64,000 nucleotides of DNA from Mycoemilia scoparia (taxonomy: Eukaryota; Kickxellomycota; Kickxellomycetes; Kickxellales; Kickxellaceae): NCBI GenBank assembly GCA_027575805.1, contig JANBPU010000061.1:18489-82488 (forward strand), in the 5' to 3' direction. Made by a program: the position numbers and the translations under genes. This document shows, piece by piece, positions 34,833-46,300 of this stretch; positions within the stretch are counted from its first letter, which is position 1; each line of letters begins with the position of its first letter. The notes beneath the pieces are model-generated. The model was not told the DNA's origin and searched no databases. It saw only the letters and a list, made by a program, of their open reading frames with translations.

Positions 34833-35827
34833 TTTTCGAATAGGATATTATTCTATATTTGAAATCGTAACAGAATAGTTTGAATAGATTCAACCAAGGA
34901 TCCGAGGGTTTTGTTTGTAAACTCCCTATCTATGACTTTATGGTCAAGTCTTACAGAACGCAGCGACTTGAAATGTCGGTATCTCTTTAGTGTATACTGT
35001 ATTAAAAGTTGAAATGATAAAAATAAAAGCAAAAGGTGATGTGGATAAGCAATCCGCACTTGTCATTCAAATTTGTAGAGGAAAACTATCTGATCATTCG
35101 ACTAAAGGTGCAAGAACGAAGAATCACCAAGACTCAAGGAGCTGGACAGCAAATATCAAAGTTCCTCAAAATCACATATGAGGTATATTGTAGTAAAGAG
35201 ATTAGAAATCAAGATCCTTTATCACATAAAGAAATCTGGTCTCCAAAATCAATGATCGAAATAAGAAATACATCATTTACCAAAACATTTGTTATTTACA
35301 TGCAATCCCACTATCATTTGGGACTCCTAGAAATTAGAATCAGGATGGCTTTTATGAAAATTTTCTTGATTTTGACTTAGTCTTTATATAAAGTACTCTG
35401 AATGGTATCTATTAAAGGTGATTAATCGGTACATATGAATAATAAGAAATTATAACCAGAGGGTTTGAATTTAGTCATAAATAACAATTGTCATGTATAT
35501 ATATATATAATATATGACAACATTTCACTTGAGATCAAGCGTGTTGTAGGCAGAAATGGGCCCTCACCAGATTTTGGCCCAACCATCAGCCATTTTGTAT
35601 GCAACTACTCCTAGGAACCCACTCTACCCAAAACCTTGTAAACTCTGAACTTATATTAAGATGATTAAGCATTTTATTACTCCTATGGAGGTAGCTGTAT
35701 GCCTCATACAACTCTCTGAACTTATATTAAAGTTATACCCATTATTGATTTTTCCCATAAAGTCAACACAGACCAAAAATATGTTACAAATAGACAATTA
35801 AAAGAGTAAACTAAACATACATATATA
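34833..35827. other. Spacer, no gene seen
   Basis: Divergent region between the four-span gene and ATG10. It contains a TA run near 35498-35513 and only short frames. Nothing supported. Confidence 0.45.
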
Positions 35828-36749
35828 ATGTATAACACAACGGGTATGGAAGAACTTGTGCAATTTCCCAAACTCTCATACGAAGAATTTGTGGATTGTG
35901 TCGAAATATTTTACAATAGATATAAAGAGTCATTTGAGACTCTTGAAAAAAGTATTCATGTCGAACTAAAAACTTGTTATTCAGCAAATAGAGTAAGGAA
36001 AAATATGAAAGAGTTATTGCTATGAAAAGATTTGAAAGGACTAAAGTGATAATCTGTTGTGTAGAAAACAATATATTTAGTTATAACTACAACCAAGCAC
36101 ATACCAGTTGCCAAGGATGCAAATAAGTCGGTCAGCAGGGAAATCGATGCGAAATTGTTAGACTTTGATATCGAAAATGATGTTCAAGAAGATCCAGATC
36201 CCACTGTTTCGAAAGGTTTGGCTACAATCTCCACAAATACGACTGATACAGATGAGGATTCTTGGACATTAAAATACCATATAGTCTATTCGCATGTATG
36301 GCAATGCCCACTGCTATATTTCAACGGAAACAACCAAAGTAATGTTATACAAATTTTTAATCTAGTCGGGTATTTTTGTTTTCTGCAAGCCATTTTCTTC
36401 TAACCACAATTTTTTGTTTTTGTTTGTAGATGGGGGTCTTATTGACAATGACTTTATATTCAACAGACTAATTCATGAAGAGAGTTTAAAAAGAGAAATA
36501 GAAGAGGTCAGATTTGGCGGAGCAATCGGAATTACTGATCACCCACTACTGAAAATCCCTTTTTACTATCTTCACCCATGTGAAACGGCCACGCTTCTAA
36601 TCCATACATTTGAAAGCAGCCAGCTCGATACTTCTAGTTATCAGAATCTGAGCCGACCAGGCAAGAAAAACTATATATCCTTTTGGCTTAGTCTAGTTGG
36701 TCCGGCAGCTGGTCTTTTCTTGCCACTTGAATTTGGGATGATTGTATAA
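35828..36749 (+). CDS. ATG10: Autophagy E2-like enzyme Atg10
   Basis: Three exons: 35828-35992, 36065-36338 and 36430-36749. The introns (72 and 91 nt) begin GTAAGG and GTAATG and end GTAG. Spliced length 252 aa, against about 167-220 in known Atg10. A second Met at residue 7 is an alternative start. The core has LKYHIVYSHVWQCPLLYFNG, then ITDHPLLKIPFYYLHPCETA with the catalytic Cys197 in the HPC motif. It ends YISFWLSLVGPAAGLFLPLE, all hallmarks of Atg10. The enzyme transfers Atg12 to Atg5 after activation by Atg7. An acidic insert (about residues 85-115) precedes the core. ATG22 lies about 4 kb downstream on the same strand, with an unrelated membrane gene between. Confidence 0.9.
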
Positions 36750-37709
36750 AATAAATCTGACACAGAAACTTGAATAGCCACTTTGTATCCTGAACAATTC
36801 ATGACAATCAGAATTGAAAGGATATATACAACAGCTCAATTGTTAGGGGAGCATAAATATTATCCTCAAAACAATGGATGAAACTTCAGGTTTGAGCAAC
36901 AATATTGCATTTGTAGGCGAAAACAATTTACAATGGATTGTGTGTGTGTGTGTGTAGATTAAATATGGATCATAATGTTCAAAGAGTTAAATGTATACTG
37001 CACATGGGAGTTATTTTTGAAGGGTGACCATTTACTAACAAATGGTGATCGCACATTTGGCCGAAATTGCCTCTTTAACTTTTGGCCACCAAAAGATACC
37101 CTTCAAAAATTATGATTCATATTCTGATATTTTTACCATCAGTTTCTTGCCTTCATTTTCTAGGAACATCAGACTTCATAGTAGTGCTAGAATATTTATT
37201 TAGATTCCTTTGTTGATTTGAATTGAGTGTCTTTACTCAAAGAGCAACGATTATTTAAATATTAATTTAACAAACAATAGCATCAGTGTTGAATATAGTA
37301 CACTCTATTTACCTCAATACAAAATTATTACGAATTTACTGATATGGCATCAAAATCGGTTTTATCGACCTGTGCTGTACAATAAATGAGTGCAAAGAAG
37401 CCTGTTAAATCCTATATCAATATGAAAATGTTCTTCTTTGCATTAAAAACAGTAGCTAAAGGTATGATGTAGTTGATTCCATCTAGAAATAGCATCTATT
37501 AATTTCATATTATGAGCAACTGAGAATATATATTGCCACATGTTTAATATTGAGATATATTATGCACAAGATTCAAACACAAAGAATATTTAAAAACCCA
37601 CTGCTATGGCACTTTTCAATTTCAACACATTATACTCACATTTTTATATTTCTTTTCTTAAACATCGTCATATTTACCAATAACAGCATACCCGATATAT
37701 TAACTAAGG
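36750..37709. other. Spacer with a family A repeat
   Basis: Holds the ATG10 3' end (AATAAA near 36750), a GT microsatellite at about 36940-36956, the repeat at 36963-37122 and the upstream region of the next gene. No gene seen. Confidence 0.5.
36963..37122. repeat. Long copy of family A with terminal inverted repeats
   Basis: About 160 bp. Starts ATATGGATCATAATGTT and ends ATTATGATTCATAT, which is its imperfect inverse. It contains TTTTTGAAGGGTGACCATTT and GGCCACCAAAAGATACCCTT. Reverse-complemented it aligns over most of its length with 48304-48430. Confidence 0.7.
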
Positions 37710-38932
37710 ATGGCAGAGCATGTTCAAAATGACGATTTTAAAGCATTACTTACTAAAATTTATCAAAGATGTAATGAAATTAATGGGCTTATTAAACAAG
37801 AATTAAATACCTCAGACACGCACAAAGTAATTTCGGATGTAGTTACGATGCTAGATGAGTTAAATAAGTTTGCAATAAATAATACGTTGAGTGGTGATGA
37901 AAACAAACTTTTTAAAGAATACAAAAAACATTGCTCGGTATATACTTTGAATTTTCAAACCATCAACAAAGAAATTTGCAGACGGAAATACAAAGACTTG
38001 AATTTGATGTATTGATAAACAATAATAGTGATGAAGAGAATCTTGAAAAAACTATTCAAATAGAGAAATGCAAAACAGATATAAAATCTCTCAAAGAAAC
38101 TGATACTCGACTTAGTGAAGAGTTAAAAGAGTTCGAAGGCCCAGAGCCGTCCTTTGACTACAGCACCTTTATACCAAATCTCCAGGGAACAGAGGGGCCT
38201 ATAAGAACTATTGAAACAGGTGAAACACCGTCTGATAAAAATGTAGGAAATACTCCAGTATCATCTACCTCCAACCCCACTAGTGAAAAATTGTCTGATA
38301 ATGAATTGCAACCTGTTTCAGCAACTCATACCTCTGCCTCCTCTAATAAAAAATTGTTTAATGAAGAGAGAATTGAAAAACTCAAAAATCACTTTTTAAA
38401 CATCATAGTGCTATTTCAAACTCTATTTGGAGCAATTGCGCTAATCGGCTCAGCCAAAGTCATACACAAAGGTTACAAGCAAAGCCTCGATTCGACAAAC
38501 ATCATGGTTCTACAACACTGTATGTATTGGGCATTCTTACTCTTTATTCCTTGCTACTGCATCCCCAATGAAAACAAATATCGAGCTTACAAACACTATA
38601 TTAAAACCCATCCAGTACTTATTAAAAAGAAATTTGAAAAAATATATAAGAAAAAGAGATTCGAAGCAGAAGAATATTTGGCTACGACTGCTAAAGCGCA
38701 TATGGATAATCGTGAAATTGCTTCTATATTACAATTCTTGTTATCAGTTTTGATCCTCAATTCATGGCCCTTATATCAAGTAAGAGAGGGATATTCTGAC
38801 TCGGAGTATTATGCCAATAATATCATGTTTGTGCACGTTCTAGTTAGCTTCTTGGTATATGTTGGTGTTCATTATTCAAGCTGGCGGTCCAAAAGGAAGC
38901 ATAAGAAGGAAAATCCACAGAAAAACAAATAG
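37710..38932 (+). CDS. Coiled-coil membrane protein with four hydrophobic spans, unknown function
   Basis: Two overlapping frames join if a 44-nt segment (37938-37981, GTATAT...GCAG) is an intron. Exon 1 is 37710-37937 and exon 2 is 37982-38932; 392 aa. The join gives a continuous charged coiled-coil N-terminal half (...HCS|TEIQRLEFDV...). A Ser/Thr-rich linker (about 140-205) follows, then hydrophobic segments near residues 218-245, 255-280, 330-352 and 360-382. A highly basic stretch (IKKKFEKIYKKKR) lies between spans 2 and 3, and the C-terminus is also basic. 44 nt is shorter than every other intron in the window, so a true frameshift or sequencing error remains possible. No family recognised. 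It is not obviously related to the other four-span proteins here. Confidence 0.55.
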
Positions 38933-40953
38933 TGTTGGCTTCAATGAGATTGTCAGGATAAAACCTTTCTCTTTCATACTCATAACAACCAATATTGGTT
39001 CAATCATTATTGTTGGCATTGAAATTTCCATGGGTCAACGAGAATTACAATTTTGGCAGCCGCTTTTATTCTTTTATTTTATTATAATACATTGGTTACT
39101 ATCTATTAATTGCAATCAAAATCATTATTATGTCAAAATTAAATTCTGTTGCTGCTTGTAACAAAGTTTCGGGCCCCTAACCAACAGGATATTGGCAGTT
39201 ATGTGATTCTATATTTCTAGCTCAGATAATAATATTTTGAACTGGAAAATAGTTCTTTGCAGCAGTAGATCACCATGATCTATCAAGACATATGAGTGAT
39301 GATTTTTGAAGCGTACCTTTTGGAGGGCAATGATTATAGGGGTAATCACAGCTAAATGAATAATCTCCATTTGGCAGATTCTCTACTAAAAGGATACAAG
39401 TAAATCATCACTGAAACCCCATCTAAAATGCATGGGCTACGAGCCGATTTGCAGGAAATGTATGAGAACACCAATATGTTTCCTTTTGGTGGAGAACTTG
39501 CTAACTACAACTTGGCACAGTCAAGCTAGAGCCTATTCACATGTCAAAATAAAGTGGGCCCGCCATTTTTACAAAGCCAATGTTTATACAATTTCTCTTA
39601 TCGGTGGCATAGAAAGAAATTATTTATACCCAAAGGGGGCTATGGTTTTCCAGAAGTTATAGAATAAATGTAAACCCAATGTACTTTTAGAGAACATTTG
39701 TATAAATTACTGGGCATTATAATGAAAAGCTATTGATTTTTAAAATTGGTTCGAATGCCGGCATGGCTTCGGTTACCAAAGGCAAAATAAAGGGATCCAG
39801 GGATTAGTGCGTGGAATTTCAGTAGATTTAAAAGTGTGTTCACTGTATTTTGGAGCAAGATTTGGGACCATCCTGACTGATATACTTGTCCAAATATCAA
39901 ACTTTGATCTGGTACTGAGATAAAGGACCCCTTAAAGTACTACTGCTAATACATTTGACTATTAGAGGGTATATTTGTCATCTTTTACATATCTGATTAG
40001 CCGGCAAAAAGAACAAGCGCGTGATGCGATGTTATATGTGCATCCGACTTTTATTTCTCACTCAGCCTGCTCCTGCTGCCACTGGTGTGGATATCTCAAG
40101 ATGTTTAAATCACCCGATTCGCAAGATGACTTATGCAGATCCCTGCGCCAAGGACACCAAGCACAGCCTTTTAATAAACAAATATATGCGGGGCCTCAAC
40201 AATGGAGTCATTCAAGGCGAATTTGGTTTATTATTGTAATACAAAATAGGGAAACGAGACTTTTCTTTATATTTGGAACCTGAGCTTCATAGGGGCAGAG
40301 CTTTATGGAGCTGTAAATAATGAGCCGGAAGCATCCGCTATCATTTAAAATCCTAGTTTGCATTGTTTGTTGACAGTCCCACTAACATTGATATACATCC
40401 AAGGATCTGCCCTAGCGGAGTAAGCACAAAGGATATAGGTCGCTGCGTATGTGCACGGCTAAACTAGTTTTCAAACCATAGGTTGTGGTGGACTAGGTGA
40501 GAAAATCCATGTCTATCATCCTATTTTGTAAGTGCGTTTACAGCAGCAGGATTATTGAGACAGCGGCAATCAGCGGCATTGAGTTAGATAACTATCGGCA
40601 TGGCGATGGGCGTGCTGGGAAGACCATGTGCCTTAGGAATGTTTGTACTGCCATAATGGTAGTAAAATGGATTGTCTATTATATGGTTACACTACGCCTT
40701 GTGGCTGTGGTTGGTGGAATGTAGGGTTTTCAGGTGCTTAAAGGCTGTTTATCACTGCCAATAAGCCCTTCCCTCCACAATGCCATAACTGCTATTACTG
40801 TTACTGATAAAGTATATTGTTGGGCCAGATTTCGTTTCCATGGTCCGTGTTGCTTTCTTCATTTCATATCTCTAATCTCCACTTTCATCTTTGGTTTAGT
40901 TAAACCATCCTACATTGGTGCACCGATATCGCCAGCAACACAACTTTTAAGCA
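38933..40953. other. Spacer with composite repeat, no convincing gene
   Basis: About 2 kb ahead of ATG22. It includes the composite repeat at 39290-39505. A 72-codon frame at 40021-40239 (ATGVDISRCLNHP..., CAKDTKHSLLINKYMRGLN) has protein-like composition and could be a gene remnant, but nothing confirms it. The rest is featureless. Confidence 0.4.
39290..39505. repeat. Composite of family A and family B repeats
   Basis: The left part (CATATGAGTGATGATTTTTG, then GATTATAGGGGTAATCACAG) is a family A end like that at 48304. From 39371 onward it is family B: TTCTCTACTAAAAGG on the left and the inverse CCTTTTGGTGGAGAACTTGC on the right. The B part is the reverse complement of 5324-5472. It shows the two families can be parts of one larger element. 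Confidence 0.6.
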
Positions 40954-42982
40954 ATGGGTAGGGAGGCATCTTTAGGGGAGGAATCTGGTACAACAGAGGC
41001 CAAGGAGATGGTCAATTCTCCAAACAACATCGAGGCCTGGGAGAACGAAGCAGATGGACCTTTGCTGACACGAAAGGAGCTGTGGGCTTGGTACATGTAT
41101 GCCATGGCGGTAAGCAGCCATTACATGGGCATGTTATTAATAATCAAGGGGGAGGAGGGGGCTGTGGAAAAAAGTATAAGCACCTGGGTCTTGAAGCACT
41201 AATGATTGCCCTGCACTGCTGCCTTATAGACCGAACCATACAACACATGCGTGGCAGCACTCTTCATGCCAAACTCTCTGGCACTTTCAGCAGCAATGCA
41301 AGGATATGAGCTGGACCATGTGACGCCCTGTAACTACGATGTAGCCAACTATTCATGTGTCATCAAGTGGGGTGGGAACTGGGTCAACACCTCCAGCTAT
41401 GCTCTTTTCATACAAACCATCGCAAGCTTGATCCAAGCCGTTCTTTACATTGGTCTAGGGGCTCTAGCCGATCACAGTAGTAAGTACCAAATGTTCTGTA
41501 TTTTCCCCTATTACCCATATATGTGTAGTTATATTTGAAGGGCTATAGAGTCACTCATTTGGCTGGGACTTACCCTATCAACATGCACCCTTCAAAAATA
41601 ATCGCTCATATTCAAATTACATGAAGGAGTCCAGTATTGTCCAATCCTCAATACATCCTGATCATACTATTTTCTAACCTGTGACAACCGCTTTATTTAT
41701 TGTTCATATTGTAGAAAATAGAAAGAGATTTCTGTTCTTTTTTGCATTTCTTGGTTCCATACCCTGCATCTTGATGGTTGCCTGTAGAACATACAAGCTT
41801 TTATGGCTTTCATCGATATTTTATGCTCTGGGATCTATCGGATACGGGTGTTCCTATGTGTTTTATTACGCCTACATCCCAATATACGCCCGATCTCACC
41901 CTCGCTTGATTCGCTCAATGTTGTCTCGCAGGGTGGGATACGAAATAGATGACATTCCTGACAGTGTCAAGAGCACCAAGCTCATAAAAGGCAAAGATAT
42001 TCAGAAAGATAAGAGCCTGGAGCCACCATACATCCACCAGATCCTATCAAACCACATATCTGCCTTCTGCACAATCACATCTAATGGCGCTGCAGTCATC
42101 GTTCTGGCCATCAGCCTCGTCATAATTGCCTTTGTCACATTTGACAGCCTCTATGCAATGTATATTGGTACTTGCTTGGTTGGCGTGTGGTGGTTTGTCT
42201 TTTCCATCTGGCCATTGTTCACAATTAAGGATCGACCGGGTAAACCATTGCCACCGGGCACCAACGTCATCACTCTTTCCTTCAAGAGAACCTGGTCGAC
42301 ATTGCTTCGCGTCAGGGAACACCCCGAGATGTTCAAGTTCCTTGTGGCGTGGTTTGCCTTGGCTGATGGCAGCACCACCATCATCAATGTTAGCAGTCTT
42401 TATGCCCAAAATATCCTCAATATAGACGAAATACACCTTGGAATCGCCATCATAATTGCCCCAATCACTACCTTTATTGGCGCTTTCCTCTTTCTTTGGA
42501 TCCAGAAACGCTTCAAAATCTCTACTTACCGGATGCTCGTCATCAACTGCTGTTTTTTTATTGTTCTCTGTGTATACATATTTATTGGATACTTTACCCC
42601 GGCCTTTGGGCTTAGACATAGCGCCGAGCTCTATCCATTGGTCGCATACTACGGCCTAGTCAATGGTGGGCTTATCAGTCTTTCCCGCGCACTTTTTGTC
42701 GATTTTTGTCCACAAGGCCGCGAAACAGAGTTCTTTAGCATTTTCGAATTGACTGACAAGGGGTCATCATGGGTTGGACCGTTGGTCTCAGCAGGAATCA
42801 GCTCAGGGACTCATAGTGTCAGATATGCATATGCTTGGTGCATTGCTACAATCATTGTTGGAACTATAATCCTTTTCTTTGTTAACCACGAAAAAGGAAA
42901 GGAGGATGTCAAAAAGTTTGCCAACAGCGAACAAAATAGTAATGCATTTAAAACCCATGATTCTGAATCTGCCGAGATGTAG
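40954..42982 (+). CDS. ATG22: Vacuolar amino-acid effluxer Atg22 (MFS)
   Basis: Three exons: 40954-41109, 41230-41479 and 41715-42982, with introns of 120 and 235 nt; 557 aa. The N-terminus is acidic and cytosolic, then LTRKELWAWYMYAMATEPYN, completed by the first splice, matches the Atg22 start. About ten to twelve hydrophobic spans follow. The LGALADHS...NRKRFLFFFAFLGS block, completed by the second splice, corresponds to the MFS loop 2-3 motif. A long loop after the central spans and a final SAGISSGTHSVRYAYAWCIA segment are typical. Atg22 exports leucine and other amino acids from the vacuole after autophagic breakdown. The second intron holds a family A repeat. ATG22 converges with RAD2. 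Confidence 0.9.
41516..41612. repeat. Family A repeat inside ATG22 intron 2
   Basis: Ends CACCCTTCAAAAATAATCGC followed by TCATATT and begins ATATATGTGTAGTTATATTT followed by GAAGGG, forming imperfect inverted ends around CTCATTTGGCTGGGAC. It accounts for much of the extra length of this 235-nt intron. Confidence 0.6.
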
Positions 42983-43304
42983 AAATTTCAGAAAAAGACT
43001 CTATGCTTAATTGTTCATGTATTTTTCTCTTTGTGTTAAGAATTTGGTATTTACAATTTTTTATTTAATTCAAACAGCCGTGCTGCTTTATTCTGAACCA
43101 GTGATGCTTAAAATAGTAAACAGCTTAGCTCTGTTATAAGAGTATACGATTTAACGAAATCACATTCTGTTTGATAAAAATGATTCGGCTTTTGTCAAAA
43201 TTAGGCCAAACCCCTGATGCATGAAAGCAATTTTTATAAACAGCAAGAATTTTAATGACGTGTAAATAATCAACACAAACTTTCAAGAGAGAGAAGAGGC
43301 AGGT
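42983..43304. other. Convergent intergenic region ATG22/RAD2
   Basis: About 320 bp, AT-rich, holding both 3' ends. No other feature. Confidence 0.5.
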
Positions 43305-46300
43305 CTATTTTTTTACACCCGATAGTGTCATCATTACTTTTTGTACCAAAGGCATCACATTGTGTTCTATTTTTTCCATGCTCCATCCCAATGTTTCATT
43401 CAAAAACTTGGACAATAGCTCGTGATCGGGTACAGCCCATTGGAATTCCAGATCTTCTCTGTCCCTTGTTTTATCCTTGGTGATCTCTGCATCATTTACT
43501 GATGGATGGATATAGGCGTACGCAATATGAGGATTGGGAAAATCAGGCGGCAACAGTGTCCTTTTGGCTAACTTTCGTAGGCGCTTGCGAATTGGCGATT
43601 CATTGGGTGTTCTTGGTAAAGAACCATCAGCAATTCCATCCCACCACTTTTTGAAGTTAAGAAGTGGACGAAGTATCTGCTCAGTATCGCGCTTCTCAAA
43701 GGATTCTGAGTTAGTTTCATTATCACCACCTTCATCCTGTTCATCATCAGCTGCTTGAGTTTGCACCCTGGTGTCTTCGGACTTCCACTCCTTGATAATT
43801 TCCATGGCAATCTTTGGACCAATCCCACTAATTCCCTCGGTATAATCGCTTCCCAGCAAATAAGCCAAACATATCAAATCTCCTCGTGATAAAGAGAGCT
43901 CTTCTTGGATGTTGCTAGCGCTGTACATTTCAACAAAGCGGTCTTTTTGGAAAACATGTCTATATGATTTTATCTTATTCCCAAACAACATAACATCAGA
44001 ATCCTCTGTAACTATCCCATCCACCAGACCCTGATCATATAGGTAAGCACACTGAGCCTCTGCTTCAGCTGGTGCTGTTATGTAGGGTATTCCAAATAAA
44101 TTCAGGAGGATCCTGATATCTTGAGACATATCGTCCGATACAGTTGATGCATTCCGCCGAGATTTTGATATGTCTCTGCGCAAACTAGCAATCTCTTCCT
44201 CGACTTGCCGCCTCACCAGTTCTGAGCTCACAGGCTTTGATAACGGACCTTCATCTACTTTGTCACTTTTGGGGACTGGAAAATCATCTTCACCACTGCC
44301 TATGCTCGAAATAAAATCTTTGATTGTTGACCCTGTGTGTTTTGGGGATGTTGAAATGTGCTTATTATCTGAATTGTTTCCGTCTTGGTTCTCGTTGTGT
44401 AACTTTACCAATACACTGGTATACCCTTCGACTTCTGCAGTCATATCTAGATCATCCTCTTCACTCTCATCTTCATCACTAGCTTCTACTTCCACTTCAT
44501 CGTTACTACTAATAGCATCATCCAAGTCTTGTAGCGACCGTGTCTTGGTTTCATTCGATTCTAGTATGGATTCAGATTCATCATGGTCCATTGAAGATGC
44601 TGGTAATAAGGGTGGAGAGGAAGATAGTTCAACAAATTTGGATTCCTTTACATCAGCATAATCCTCTTTTTTAGAAACGTTGTTAAAATCGCTATCATTG
44701 CTGCTTAAAGCCACCTGCTTTACTATTGCAGAATCTGGAAGGGGTTTCGACTGGAAGGTCTTACTGTCAAGAGATTGAACAAGAGATGATTTCTTACTAA
44801 GCATACTTGAACCCAGGTCAAGTTTTATATCTTTATTGTTGCTATTTTTTGTACTTTGTTGTTCATTTGCATCAAGCAATGCTTCCTCAGAGGATTCTTG
44901 ATCCTCTAGCTGTCCATTTCTTGGTGGAATAAATTCAACTATATCGCTGTCGCTGTCACTAATGTATGACGTGCCATCTTGGTATTGCACCACGGTAGTA
45001 GAGGCTTGCTCAAGTCCAATTTGTTGGATTTCAGCTTGGTTATAGGTCTGACCCATCATCTCGTTTCTTTTATCTTTATAGCATCTCCATTTTATTAGGT
45101 TCTGTAGATAGCTCGTCATGATCTCTAACTGGACAGTTTCGAAAGCTTTCATTAAGGATGGTTTTAAAGCATCATTTGGAGAACTAGTCGAATCGTTTGC
45201 GCTATTATCCTGACTATCACCTTGTCTTTTACATGTACTATTTGCAGTCTGACTTGGGCTTTCATTGTCGCCACCATATGCTTCTGTCATTTCAGAAATA
45301 AATGATGCTATACTATTCTCTGGCCGTTTTTCCCATTTGCGATGATATCTCCAGTAGATGCCTTCAAGAACTGCATCATCAGTAGTCTCTGTCATAAAAG
45401 CCTCCATTTGAGAGATCAAGGAAGGAATCATGTTATACAGATTGCCAGGAATCATCTGAACAAATGCAGCAAAGAACTTGGACGCAGGTAAAAGATATAG
45501 TGCCTCTGGCATTTCTGTTGATTCTTGGTTTTCATAGTATTGTCCATCGCCTACATCCTCCCCTTCATTATCAATATAATTTCCATCTGAGTCACTTGAG
45601 AATGAAGAATCTACGGTCACCACATCTGCGGGTGCCTGGAAACCATAGTTTTGTGTGACTCCTGGAGGTACATTTTCTTTGTGACTAACATGATCACTAT
45701 TAATTTGATACTGAGAGGCTTTTGGCTCTTGCAAGGAAGCTTCGATACCTGCATTTATAGCCATTTCTATATCAGTAGTATCATCATGCTTGTTGTCACT
45801 ATTTTGTGCAAAATTTCTTTCGGCTTTTCCCGTTGGTGGGATCGGTGGGCGGGTGAAATTGCTTGTATTCAAATTTTTTGTTAAGGTGGTGGGCGGTGGA
45901 GGAGATTCCCATTCATCGGACTCATCCCCGCTACTACTTACTACTACAGATGACCCTTTTATGCTATAGCCATTCCCAACAGATGATGACCTTCCAACAA
46001 GCGCTGGTTCACGTCTAGTTGAGATATTACTCTTCCCAATTTCCAATTCCTCATTAGCTTGATCAGTGGGTTTCTTCGTACTAGTAAATATCCAGCCAGC
46101 CCCTTTTTCATCGTCTTTAACTAGAAGATACTGTGAATCCCTCTGTGCGGCAATCCGTGCCAATTTAGAGTCCATCGATTTCAGGTATTTTGGATCAGTA
46201 ATTCGGCTGTGTGCTCCACTAACAACAAAATACTTTTGCATGAGATCGTTTCTCCTAACCAAGTTTTGTATCTGCTGTTGGCTGAAATCAAGGGCATTGG

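Noticed and set aside
38859..39161. Hydrophobic frame running past the end of the 392-aa membrane protein
   Set aside because: It overlaps the real gene in another frame and its hydrophobicity follows from AT-rich 3' sequence; an extra pair of spans by frameshift cannot be excluded but is unsupported.
42047..42619. 190-codon minus-strand frame across ATG22
   Set aside because: Antisense to a conserved coding exon; composition is the mirror of membrane-protein codons and no motif is present.
44170..44661. 163-codon plus-strand frame across RAD2
   Set aside because: Mirror of the acidic Ser-rich spacer of RAD2.
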